Made by a program: the position numbers and the translations under genes | Assembly: GCA_038324115.1 (NCBI GenBank) | Contig: JBBQHQ010000031.1 | Coordinates: forward strand, 1 to 19,587 | DNA from: Gaiellasilicea sp038324115 | GTDB taxonomy: Bacteria; Actinomycetota; Thermoleophilia; Gaiellales; Gaiellaceae | DNA: 19,587 nt | Reading direction: 5' to 3' | Notes under the pieces: model-generated | Databases searched by the model: none | What the model saw: the letters and a program-made list of their open reading frames with translations, nothing else | Told to the model about the DNA's origin: nothing | Part shown: positions 6,638-13,330 of the stretch, one piece after another | How the letters are laid out: every line of letters starts with the position of its first letter | Position numbering within the stretch: position 1 is the first letter of the stretch

Positions 6638-7057
6638 ATGCGTCGTCCGCTCCTGATCGCCCTCTCCGCTCTCGCACTGCTCGTCCCGTTCGGGCTCACT
6701 GCCTGCGGCGGCGGCACCGAGGTCTCGCCGGCCCCGGAGACCGTTGAGGGGACGCTGCCGGCCGCTACGACCCAGGCCGATACGTCGGGTGGCGGGGGTG
6801 GCGGGGTGCCGCAGGGCGACGCCTCGAAGGGCGAGGCGATCTACGCCTCCGCCGGCTGCGGCGGCTGCCACACGCTCAAGGCGGCGGGCTCGAGCGGCAA
6901 CGTCGGTCCGAACCTCGATGACGCGAAGCCTTCGGTCGAGCTCGCCTACGACCGCGTCAAGAACGGCAAGGGCGTCATGCCCTCGTTCAGCGGGCAGCTC
7001 GACGACCAGCAGCTCGCAGACGTCGCCGCATACGTCTCCGAGAACGCCGGCAAATAG
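6638..7057 (+). CDS. Lipoprotein mono-heme cytochrome c
   Basis: This 139-residue protein has a lipoprotein signal peptide ending in LTAC, with Cys23 the lipidated residue. A low-complexity Thr/Ala/Gly linker (30-57) follows, then a class I cytochrome c domain. Heme attachment is CGGCH (74-78), His78 is the proximal ligand, and Met114 in GVMPSF is the likely distal ligand. The domain ends with the usual C-terminal helix (LADVAAYVSENAG). It should sit on the outer face of the cytoplasmic membrane and shuttle electrons, for example between a quinol oxidoreductase and a terminal oxidase. No partner gene is nearby. It starts 12 nt after the membrane protein stop but has its own TAGACT box. Confidence 0.93.
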   Translation: MRRPLLIALSALALLVPFGLTACGGGTEVSPAPETVEGTLPAATTQADTSGGGGGGVPQGDASKGEAIYASAGCGGCHTLKAAGSSGNVGPNLDDAKPSVELAYDRVKNGKGVMPSFSGQLDDQQLADVAAYVSENAGK

Positions 7058-7083
7058 AGCTTCCCACAGGCTTCCCGCGAGCG

Positions 7084-7881
7084 CTGGACGCCGTCGCGTG
7101 CGACCTCGACCGGACGCTGATCGGCTCGGACGGGATCCTCCGGCCGCGCACGCTCGCCGCGCTCACCGCCGCCCGTGACCGAGGGATCCACGTCACCTTC
7201 GTCACCGGCCGCATGTTCCGGTCGGCGCGGCCGTACGCCGAGACCGCCGGGATCGCGGTACCGATCATCTGCTACCAGGGGGCCGTCGTCGCGGACGTCA
7301 CAACCGGCGAGTTCCTCCGGCACGAGCCGATCCCGCTCGAGCTCGCGCAGGAGGCGATCGAGGCCGTCGAGGAGGCCGGCTTCAGGCTCAACTGCTACGT
7401 GGACGACGAGCTCTACGTCCGCGAGGTGACCGAGCAGGCACGCACCTACGCCGACTTCCAGAACCTGACTCTGACCGAGGTGGGCGACCTCCGCACTTGG
7501 CTCGACCGGCCACCGACGAAGCTCGTCGTCGTCGACGACCCCGACGCGCTGGACGCGCTGAAGCCCGAACTGCTGGAACGGTTCGCGGGCCGTCTCTTCA
7601 TCGCCAAGTCCCTCCCCTACTTCCTCGAGCTCGCAAGCCCGGACGTCTCCAAGGGCAGCGGGCTCGCGTTCCTCGCCGAGCACCTCGGCTTCACCGCCGA
7701 GCGGACGCTGGCGTTCGGTGACGGGGAGAACGACCGGGAGCTGCTCGAGTGGGCGGGCTACGGCGTCGCTGTCGAGAACGCGGACGACGACCTGAAGACC
7801 CGCGCGGACTGGGTCTGCCGCGGCGTCGAGGAGGAGGGCGTGGCGCAGGTGCTCGAGGCCTACCTAGACTCAACGGCGTGA
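7084..7881 (+). CDS. Cof-type HAD phosphatase, probable CTG start
   Basis: This 265-residue protein is a HAD-superfamily (Cof/type IIB cap) phosphatase, a group that acts on sugar phosphates and similar metabolites. Motif I is DLDRTL, just after the start and with Arg where Gly is usual. Motif II lies around VTFVTGR, motif III is the Lys of SKGSGL, and motif IV is GDGENDREL. The first in-frame ATG (7213) lies downstream of motif I and would give an enzyme without its nucleophile Asp. No ATG, GTG or TTG exists in frame between 6961 and 7213. CTG 7084 gives a natural beginning (DAVACDLDRTL) and a typical length. The start is therefore unusual, or a sequence error removed a normal one. The stop overlaps the serS GTG (GTGA, 7878-7881). 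Confidence 0.85.
   Translation: MDAVACDLDRTLIGSDGILRPRTLAALTAARDRGIHVTFVTGRMFRSARPYAETAGIAVPIICYQGAVVADVTTGEFLRHEPIPLELAQEAIEAVEEAGFRLNCYVDDELYVREVTEQARTYADFQNLTLTEVGDLRTWLDRPPTKLVVVDDPDALDALKPELLERFAGRLFIAKSLPYFLELASPDVSKGSGLAFLAEHLGFTAERTLAFGDGENDRELLEWAGYGVAVENADDDLKTRADWVCRGVEEEGVAQVLEAYLDSTA
7865..7870 (+). promoter_or_regulatory. -10 element TAGACT of serS
   Basis: TAGACT lies inside the last codons of the HAD gene and ends 7 nt before the serS GTG. serS could therefore be expressed both by coupling to the HAD gene and from its own leaderless promoter. Confidence 0.5.
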
Positions 7882-9077
7882 TCGACCTCAAGGCAGCCCG
7901 GCACGACCCCGACGCGACCCGCGCCGCGCTCGTCCGCAAGGGCGCCGGCGAGGCCTTCGACGCGCTCCTTGCCGCCGATGAGCAATGGCGCGCGCTGGTG
8001 CCGCGGAGCGACGAGCTGCGCGGGAAGACGAAGCTGAAGGGAAAGCCGACGCCCGAGCAGCTGGAGGAGCTCCAGGGCGTCAAGGAGGAGCTGAAGGCTG
8101 CCGAGGAGGAGCTCGCCGCCGCCGAGGCCTCTCGCGACGAGCTGCTCGCGCAGGTGCCGAACCCGCCCCACGACTCGGCGCCGGACGGGGACACCGACGA
8201 GGACGCCGTGGAGCTGCGCCGGGTCGGCGAGCCGACGACGCCCGCCGACGCCCGCGAGCACACCGAGATCGGCCGCTTCGACATGGAGCGCGCTGCGCGG
8301 CTCTCCGGCTCCCGCTTCGGCTACCTGATCGGCGACACCGCGCTCCTCGCGATGGCGCTCTACCGCGCGGCGCTCGACCACCTCTCCCAGGACGGGTTCC
8401 TGCCGGTGATCCCGCCGGTGCTTGTGCGGGAGGAGGCGATGGTCGGGACGGGGTTCTTCCCGACGGAGCGCTCGAACATCTACGCGCTCGCCGACGACGA
8501 CCTCTACCTGACCGGCACCTCCGAGGTGGCGCTGGCGGGGCTGCACATGGGCGAGATCCTCGCCGAGGCCGATCTCCCCCTCCGCTACGCCGGCTTCTCC
8601 ACCAACTTCCGCCGCGAGGCGGGCGCCGCCGGCAAGGACACGCGTGGGATGTTCCGCGTCCACCAGTTCAACAAGGTCGAGATGTTCGTCTACACGACGC
8701 CCGAAGACTCGTGGGCCGAGCACGACCGGCTCGTCGCGCTGGAGGAGTCGTTCCTGCAGAAGCTGGAGCTGCCCTACCGCGCCGTCAACGTCGCCGCCGG
8801 CGACCTGGGCGCCCCGGCCGCAAAGAAGGTCGACCTCGAGGCCTGGTTCCCCTCGCAGGAGCGCTACCGCGAGGTCACGTCCTGCTCGAACACGACCGAC
8901 TACCAGGCCCGCCGGCTCGGGATCCGCTACCGCGGCGACGGCGGCCCCCAGGTCGCGCACACGCTGAACGGGACGATGGTCACCGACCGGGCGCTGCTCG
9001 CGATCCTCGAGAACTTCGGCGGCGAGGTCCCGGACGCGCTTCTGCCCTACGGCGCCCCCGCCCGCGTCGAGCGCTAG
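7878..9077 (+). CDS. serS: Seryl-tRNA synthetase
   Basis: This class II aminoacyl-tRNA synthetase charges tRNA-Ser with serine in the cytosol. At 399 residues it is slightly shorter than the usual ~425. The N-terminal tRNA-binding coiled coil is visible (about 25-95, Glu/Lys/Ala heptads, with a shortened hairpin tip). The catalytic core follows: motif 1 region FLPVIPPVLV (174-183), TGTSE (213-217), motif 2 with FRREAG (245-250) through KVEMF, SCSN in the serine pocket (335-338), and motif 3 HTLNGTMVTDRALLAILEN with Arg371. The GTG at 7878 overlaps the HAD stop and gives the expected V/M-I-D-L beginning. A tRNA-Ser gene lies only 1.4 kb downstream. Confidence 0.97.
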   Translation: MIDLKAARHDPDATRAALVRKGAGEAFDALLAADEQWRALVPRSDELRGKTKLKGKPTPEQLEELQGVKEELKAAEEELAAAEASRDELLAQVPNPPHDSAPDGDTDEDAVELRRVGEPTTPADAREHTEIGRFDMERAARLSGSRFGYLIGDTALLAMALYRAALDHLSQDGFLPVIPPVLVREEAMVGTGFFPTERSNIYALADDDLYLTGTSEVALAGLHMGEILAEADLPLRYAGFSTNFRREAGAAGKDTRGMFRVHQFNKVEMFVYTTPEDSWAEHDRLVALEESFLQKLELPYRAVNVAAGDLGAPAAKKVDLEAWFPSQERYREVTSCSNTTDYQARRLGIRYRGDGGPQVAHTLNGTMVTDRALLAILENFGGEVPDALLPYGAPARVER

Positions 9078-9205
9078 TGAAGAGGAAGAAGCAGACGCGG
9101 ATTGACCCGGCGCGGGACGAGCGGATCCGCGCCAATATCGAGCGGACGCGACAGCTCGCCGAGAAGGCGCAGGCCGAGCTCGACCGCAGGAAGCGGGAGC
9201 GCTAG
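9077..9205 (+). CDS. Small basic protein, 42 residues, unknown
   Basis: This 42-codon ORF starts at GTG 9077, sharing one base with the serS stop (TAGTG). It ends at a TAG interleaved with the lysC stop (CTAG, 9202-9205). The product is highly charged (VKRKKQTRIDPARDERIRAN at the N-terminus, RRKRER at the C-terminus) and should form a single amphipathic helix. It fills exactly the space between serS and lysC, and the overlapping start is like those of the real downstream genes in this window. Function is unknown; nucleic-acid contact is only a guess from charge. Confidence 0.55.
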   Translation: MKRKKQTRIDPARDERIRANIERTRQLAEKAQAELDRRKRER

Positions 9206-9696
9206 ACCGCGTCGACGGTCGGCTCGTGGAGCGCGAAGCGCTCGTGCACGGCCTGCACCGCCCGCTCGATGTCGCCCGCGGGGACGACGCACGAGATCCG
9301 GATCGGCGAGGTCGAGATGATCCCGATGTTCACGCCGGCCTCTGCGAGCGCGTCGAACATGTCCGCAGCGACACCGGGATGCGTGCGCATGCCCGCGCCG
9401 ACGAGGGAGATCTTCGCGATCTCGGAGTCCGTGGCGAGGCCGCTCGCGCCGATCTCGCCGGCGATCGGCCCGAGCACGCTCTCCGCGACCCCGAGGTCGG
9501 ACTTGGGGACGGTGAACGACATGTCCGTGTGGCCCGCGGCCGAGACGTTCTGGACGATCATGTCCACGTTCACGCCCGCGTCTGCAAGCGCGCGGACGAC
9601 CCGCGCCGCGATCCCGGGCCGGTCGGGGACGCCGAGGATCGTCACCTCCGCCTCCGAGGTGTCGTGTGCGATGCCAGAGATGATCGGTTGCTCCAC
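9202..9696 (-). CDS. Aspartate kinase beta subunit (in-frame internal start)
   Basis: Within lysC, codon Val247 is GTG (plus-strand 9694-9696) and is preceded on the minus strand by a perfect AGGAGG (9707-9702) with 5-nt spacing. Initiation here would give a 164-residue protein made of the two ACT domains. In Corynebacterium glutamicum and Bacillus subtilis aspartokinases the regulatory beta subunit is made from just such an in-frame internal start, with similar size. Genes around here mostly lack Shine-Dalgarno sequences, which makes this one stand out. Confidence 0.75.
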   Translation of the reverse strand: MEQPIISGIAHDTSEAEVTILGVPDRPGIAARVVRALADAGVNVDMIVQNVSAAGHTDMSFTVPKSDLGVAESVLGPIAGEIGASGLATDSEIAKISLVGAGMRTHPGVAADMFDALAEAGVNIGIISTSPIRISCVVPAGDIERAVQAVHERFALHEPTVDAV

Positions 9697-10434
9697 GAGC
9701 TCCTCCTGACCGACGATCCACGTCCCGTCGGCATCGTTGAACGCCGAGCGTACGTGGATCCGCACGCCGTGATTGCGGCCGAACTCGACCGAGCGCAGCA
9801 TCAGCACCTTCGCCCCAGCACCCGAGAGCTCGAGCATCTCCTCGTAGGAGACGGCGCCGAGCTTGCGCGCGCCCGGGACGAGCCGCGGGTCGGCCGTGTA
9901 GACGCCGTCCACGTCGGTGTAGATCTCGCAGGCGTCCGCGCCCAGCGCGGCGGCGAGCGCGACGGCCGTCGCATCGGAGCCGCCGCGCCCAAGCGTCGTC
10001 ACCTCGAACTCCGTCGAGACGCCCTGGAAGCCGGCGACGAGCACGATCTTGCCCGCGTCGAGCGCGTCGTGGATCCGCTGGCCCCGCACCTCGAGGATCT
10101 TGGCCCGGCCGTGCGCGGTGTCGGTGACGATCCCCGCCTGTGAGCCCGTGAGCGAGATCGCCTCGTGCCCGAGGTCATTGATCGCCATCGCCGCGAGGGC
10201 GCAGGAGACCCGCTCCCCGACGGAGAGGAGCATGTCCATCTCCCGAGAGTGCGGCGAGTCGGAGACCTCGTGCGCGAGCGCGATCAGGTCGTCGGTCGCC
10301 TTCCCCATGGCGGAGAGGACGCCGACGACGCGCTTCCCCTCCTCGTGCGCGGCGACGAGCCGCTGCGCGACCGCCTTCAGGCGCTCCGGGCCGGCGACGG
10401 ACGTTCCGCCGAACTTGCTGACGACGAGGGTCAT
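9202..10434 (-). CDS. lysC: Aspartate kinase, alpha subunit
   Basis: This 410-residue enzyme phosphorylates aspartate, the first step to lysine, threonine, methionine and diaminopimelate. The N-terminal amino-acid kinase domain shows KFGGTSV (7-13), the catalytic/substrate loop TLGRGGSDATA (147-157) and YTDVDGVYTADPR (172-184). Two ACT domains follow (about 262-410), the usual site of lysine/threonine feedback. Start at ATG 10434 has TAGGTT 7 nt upstream and no Shine-Dalgarno sequence. The length and two-ACT layout match the Corynebacterium/Bacillus alpha2beta2 type. A separate beta-subunit start lies inside the gene. It is divergent from tRNA-Ser and convergent with the 42-residue ORF; no asd gene is adjacent in the window. 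Confidence 0.97.
   Translation of the reverse strand: MTLVVSKFGGTSVAGPERLKAVAQRLVAAHEEGKRVVGVLSAMGKATDDLIALAHEVSDSPHSREMDMLLSVGERVSCALAAMAINDLGHEAISLTGSQAGIVTDTAHGRAKILEVRGQRIHDALDAGKIVLVAGFQGVSTEFEVTTLGRGGSDATAVALAAALGADACEIYTDVDGVYTADPRLVPGARKLGAVSYEEMLELSGAGAKVLMLRSVEFGRNHGVRIHVRSAFNDADGTWIVGQEELVEQPIISGIAHDTSEAEVTILGVPDRPGIAARVVRALADAGVNVDMIVQNVSAAGHTDMSFTVPKSDLGVAESVLGPIAGEIGASGLATDSEIAKISLVGAGMRTHPGVAADMFDALAEAGVNIGIISTSPIRISCVVPAGDIERAVQAVHERFALHEPTVDAV
9702..9707 (-). promoter_or_regulatory. Internal Shine-Dalgarno AGGAGG for the lysC beta subunit
   Basis: AGGAGG on the minus strand lies 5 nt before in-frame GTG 9696. It encodes Gln-Glu-Glu of the alpha subunit in the linker between the kinase and ACT domains. 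Confidence 0.75.
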
Positions 10435-10441
10435 CTGCGAG

Positions 10442-10460
10442 AACCTAGCGGGGCTAGACT
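10442..10460. promoter_or_regulatory. Divergent -10 elements for lysC and tRNA-Ser
   Basis: TAGGTT on the minus strand (10447-10442) lies 7 nt before the lysC ATG. TAGACT on the plus strand (10455-10460) lies 7 nt before the mature 5' end of tRNA-Ser. Only 7 nt separate the two boxes, so the two polymerase sites must overlap. Confidence 0.6.
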
Positions 10461-10467
10461 CGCCCGC

Positions 10468-10554
10468 GGCGGGGTGCGAGAGCGGTCGAATCGGGCGGTC
10501 TTGAAAACCGCTGACGGGGCAACTCGTCCGTGGGTTCGAATCCCACCCCCGCCG
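10468..10554 (+). tRNA. tRNA-Ser (anticodon TGA)
   Basis: This 87-nt type II tRNA has a perfect acceptor stem GGCGGGG/CCCCGCC with discriminator G. The anticodon loop is CTTGAAA (anticodon TGA, reading UCA). A long variable arm, characteristic of serine tRNAs, follows the anticodon stem, and the T-arm is GTGGGTTCGAATCCCAC. CCA is not encoded. TAGACT sits 7 nt upstream. Confidence 0.97.
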
Positions 10555-10594
10555 CTCCGTCTGCCGGGCTCGATTTTGACCGGACGTTGACGCT

Positions 10595-10622
10595 GCGCTC
10601 GCCCGGGGCTCGCGGGCGGCGC
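10595..10622 (+). terminator. GC-rich hairpin after tRNA-Ser
   Basis: GCGC-T-CGCCCG (10595-10605) pairs with CGGGCG-GCGC (10613-10622) to give a 10-bp stem with one bulged T and a 7-nt loop. No U-tract follows. It could end the tRNA-Ser transcript or fold in the leader of the ABC operon. A -10-like TACGGT (10625-10630) begins just after it. Confidence 0.4.
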
Positions 10623-10624
10623 CC

Positions 10625-10660
10625 TACGGTCATCGGGCAGTCAAAAGTGGAAAGGACGTC
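10625..10660 (+). promoter_or_regulatory. Possible promoter and ribosome binding site of the ABC operon
   Basis: TACGGT (10625-10630) is the best -10-like hexamer. GGAAAGG (10649-10655) lies 5 nt before the ATG at 10661, so this operon, unlike most here, has a leader with a Shine-Dalgarno site. Two TTGAC copies one helical turn apart (10576-10580, 10587-10591) and a reversed copy, GTCAA at 10640-10644 (part of GTCAAAA), flank the hairpin and may be regulator sites; this is weak. Confidence 0.4.
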
Positions 10661-11443
10661 ATGCCCTCCTCCTCCATGCCGACGGTCACCTCGCTCTCGG
10701 CCGCCCACGTTCCCGGAACCGACCCGGTCGTCCAGCTCGACGGCCTCTCGCACTCCTACGGTGACATTGAGGCGCTGCACGCCCTCGACCTGACCATCCC
10801 GGAAGGCGAGATCTTCGGCTTCCTCGGGCACAACGGCGCCGGCAAGACGACGACGCTCCACGTCCTGACGACGCTGATCACGCCCACCGCTGGCTCGGCG
10901 CGGGTCTGCGGCTTCGACGTCGTCCGCGAGCGCCTGGAGGTACAGCGCCGGATCGGCTACCTGCCTGAGAACGTGCGCCTCTACGACAGCCTCACCGCGC
11001 GGGAGAACCTCCGCTTCTTCGCCCAGCTCTCCGGCGTCGAGGACATCCCGGCAGCGATCGACCGGACGCTCGGCTTCCTCGACGCGCACGACCTCGCCGA
11101 CCGCCGCGTCGGGACCTTCTCCAAGGGGATGCGCCAGCGAATCGGGATCGCTCAGGCGATCCTGCACGAGCCGCGCGTCCTCTTCCTCGACGAGCCAACC
11201 TCGGGCCTCGATCCGATGGGGGTGCGTCAGCTCCGGGAAACCGTCGTGCGGCTGAACGCCGAGCTCGGGATCACGATCTTCATGAACACGCACCTGCTCT
11301 CCGAGGTCGCGCGGGTCTGCACGACGATCGGCGTCCTGGCCGAGGGCGAGCTGATCTACCACGACACGCTCGCGAGCACGCTCGCTCGCTTCCCCGACGA
11401 GGCGTCGCTCGAGGACATCTACGTCCGGCTCGAGGACAGGTGA
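10661..11443 (+). CDS. ABC transporter ATP-binding protein
   Basis: This 260-residue cytoplasmic ATPase powers the two permeases encoded next. Walker A is GHNGAGKT (56-63), the signature is FSKGMRQRIG (153-162), Walker B with catalytic Glu is VLFLDEPTSGLD (173-184), and the switch His is His211. The Q-loop region reads IGYLPENVRLYD, as in many ABC-2 exporter ATPases where Gln is replaced by Glu. An N-terminal extension of about 23 residues precedes the first strand; a later start at ATG 10676 is possible, but the Shine-Dalgarno site fits ATG 10661. The stop overlaps the permease GTG (GTGA). The subfamily includes drug, lipid and copper-maturation (NosF-like) exporters; the cargo is unknown. 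Confidence 0.95.
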   Translation: MPSSSMPTVTSLSAAHVPGTDPVVQLDGLSHSYGDIEALHALDLTIPEGEIFGFLGHNGAGKTTTLHVLTTLITPTAGSARVCGFDVVRERLEVQRRIGYLPENVRLYDSLTARENLRFFAQLSGVEDIPAAIDRTLGFLDAHDLADRRVGTFSKGMRQRIGIAQAILHEPRVLFLDEPTSGLDPMGVRQLRETVVRLNAELGITIFMNTHLLSEVARVCTTIGVLAEGELIYHDTLASTLARFPDEASLEDIYVRLEDR

Positions 11444-12366
11444 GCACCACAATCGTCGTCGCCCGGCAACAGCTGCGCTCGCTGGCGCGGAGCCGGACGT
11501 TCGTCCTGATGCTCGGGATCCTGCTCGTGATGACAGGGCTCTCCGGCTTCATCGGCTGGTCGAGCCACGCCACGATCATCCGCGTCTACGACCAGACGGT
11601 GCAGACGCTGACTGCGGCGGGCAAGGCCGCGCCTCCGAATCCGTTCGCGTCGAAGCCGCGGCTCTCGCTTCTGAACAACATGATCATCTACATCCCGCTG
11701 ATCGGCTCGCTGCTCGCGATCGTGATCGGGCAGCGGAGCGTCACCGACGACCGCCAGGCCGGTGTGACGCGGGTGATCTTCTCCCGGCCCGTCGGCCGCT
11801 CGTCCTACTTCTGGGGCAAGCTGGCCGGCAGCGCCTTCGCGGGGGTCGCGATCATGATCGCCTGCCTCGGGCTGAGCGTCGTGGGCCTCGGCCTGATCAA
11901 CCAGGGGCTTCCGACCGGATCGGAGCTCGTCCGGCTGGCGCTCTTCTACGCGCTCTCGGGCACCTATCTCTTCCTCTTCGTCCTGGTCGGGATGGTGGCG
12001 GCGCTGCTGACCCGCAGCGAGTCACTGGGCCTGTTCGCCGGAGTCGCGGTCTGGGTGCTCGTCACGTTCGCCACTCCCCAGTTCACCTCGGGCCTCCGCC
12101 CGGTGGCGTCGCTGAACCCGGTGAACGACCCTGTTGCCACCAGCGGCTCGCCCTTCTTCAAGGTCACGTCGAAGGCCAAGCCGTTCGCCGTCAATGAGCA
12201 GTACAAGGCGCTCAGCACCCGGATCCTCACTGTGGGCAGTCGCCTCCAGCCGGCCACTTCTGCCGGCCAGCTTGCGCCGATCGCCGCGTTCCTGCTGGCG
12301 CTCGGCGCCTGGGCGCACCTGCTCGTGCGGCGACAGGACTTCTCCGAGGACACCGCCCGTGACTAG
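11440..12366 (+). CDS. ABC-2 type permease, first subunit
   Basis: This 308-residue membrane protein starts at GTG 11440, overlapping the ATPase stop by 4 nt. About six membrane helices are visible (near 21-40, 80-97, 128-152, 165-187, 196-212 and 278-298). A large extracytoplasmic loop lies between the first two helices (41-78) and another between the fifth and sixth (213-277). The cytoplasmic loop with RQAGVTRVIFSRPVGRSSYF (105-124) is typical of ABC-2 permeases and contacts the ATPase. It probably pairs with the following permease as a heterodimer. Substrate unknown. Confidence 0.9.
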   Translation: MSTTIVVARQQLRSLARSRTFVLMLGILLVMTGLSGFIGWSSHATIIRVYDQTVQTLTAAGKAAPPNPFASKPRLSLLNNMIIYIPLIGSLLAIVIGQRSVTDDRQAGVTRVIFSRPVGRSSYFWGKLAGSAFAGVAIMIACLGLSVVGLGLINQGLPTGSELVRLALFYALSGTYLFLFVLVGMVAALLTRSESLGLFAGVAVWVLVTFATPQFTSGLRPVASLNPVNDPVATSGSPFFKVTSKAKPFAVNEQYKALSTRILTVGSRLQPATSAGQLAPIAAFLLALGAWAHLLVRRQDFSEDTARD

Positions 12367-13330
12367 CACGGTGCGCGCTCTCGCCCGGCACGAGTACCGC
12401 TCGGCGCTCCGGAGCGGTGTGCTGCTCCTCTTGATCCTGAGCATGGTCCTCGTCGCTGCCGGCTCCGTCGCGATCGCCTCGTACGACTTCAAGGCCCAGG
12501 TCGCCGACTACCAGGCGTACCTCGCCCAGGCCAAGGCCTCGGGGGCCCCGGTCGCGAGCGCGCCGCAGTTCGTGCCGCTCCAGCTCCTGCGGGGGACGAT
12601 CGAATACGTCGAGATCATCGGGGCCGTGCTCGCGATCGGTCTCGGTTACCTCGCGGTGGCCCGTGAGCGGAGCAGCAACACGCTGCCGCTGATCCTGAGC
12701 AGGCCCGTGCGCGGCCGCGATCTCTTCCTCGGCAGGCTGGCAGGCGCCGCGGCTCTCGTGACCACGATCCTCGCCGCCACCGCCGCGATCGCCTATCTCG
12801 TCGTCGGCACGGTCGGCGGGCACTGGCTGACCGGAACCGAGCTGATCCGCCTCGTGCTCACCTTCGGGATCGCGATCCTCTACCTGCTCATCTTCTACGC
12901 CCTCGGCACCTGGCTCTCGGCCCGAAGCAAGGTGGTCGCGAACGGGCTCGTCGTCGCCGTCGCGATCTGGCTCTCGGTCGTCCTGATCATCCCCCAGATC
13001 GGCGACACGATGGACCCCGACAACCAGGTGCCTGGTGGGCTCTTCGCCGCACTCCAGGTCAAGAAGCCGGACGAGAAACGCGTCCTCGCACATTTCTCCA
13101 ACTACGAGCGGATCCGGAACGGGCTCGAGGAGACGTCGCTCACCAAGCACTTCGAGCGGCTCACCTTCGCGATCACCGGGATCAAGGACAAGTACAACGG
13201 CAAGCCGCTCGGCACGATCGCCTACGCCAAGCGAGCCGACATCGCCTCGCTCGCCGTCTACGTGGCGCTGCTCGGCGTCCTGATGTGGCGCGGGCTCAAA
13301 CGCGAAAGCGCAACCCGAAGGGAAACGTGA
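12359..13330 (+). CDS. ABC-2 type permease, second subunit
   Basis: This 323-residue permease starts at GTG 12359, overlapping the first permease by 8 nt (GTGACTAG); GTG 12371 is an alternative. It has the same plan as its neighbour: a first helix near 17-40, an extracytoplasmic loop (41-80), then helices near 83-103, 128-150, 163-184 and 194-214, a second large loop (about 220-300) and a last helix near 303-316. The cytoplasmic loop RSSNTLPLILSRPVRGRDLF mirrors the RPVGR loop of the first subunit, so the pair arose by duplication and likely forms a heterodimer. The stop shares one base with the lipoprotein ATG (TGATG). Confidence 0.88.
   Translation: MTSTVRALARHEYRSALRSGVLLLLILSMVLVAAGSVAIASYDFKAQVADYQAYLAQAKASGAPVASAPQFVPLQLLRGTIEYVEIIGAVLAIGLGYLAVARERSSNTLPLILSRPVRGRDLFLGRLAGAAALVTTILAATAAIAYLVVGTVGGHWLTGTELIRLVLTFGIAILYLLIFYALGTWLSARSKVVANGLVVAVAIWLSVVLIIPQIGDTMDPDNQVPGGLFAALQVKKPDEKRVLAHFSNYERIRNGLEETSLTKHFERLTFAITGIKDKYNGKPLGTIAYAKRADIASLAVYVALLGVLMWRGLKRESATRRET

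Noticed and set aside
4240..6747. An 835-codon plus-strand open frame across the sulfotransferase end, nucS and the membrane protein
   Set aside because: It is a composition-driven shadow: Arg/Ala/Pro/Gly rich and crossing three well-supported genes without any recognisable domain.
7860..8960. A 366-codon minus-strand frame antisense to serS
   Set aside because: It has no domain, and serS on the opposite strand is unambiguous.
10574..10646. TTTTGAC (10574-10580) and GTCAAAA (10640-10646) as one long-range regulatory inverted repeat
   Set aside because: Seven bp separated by 59 nt is weak in a region already chosen for AT islands. It is kept only as a note in the promoter entry.
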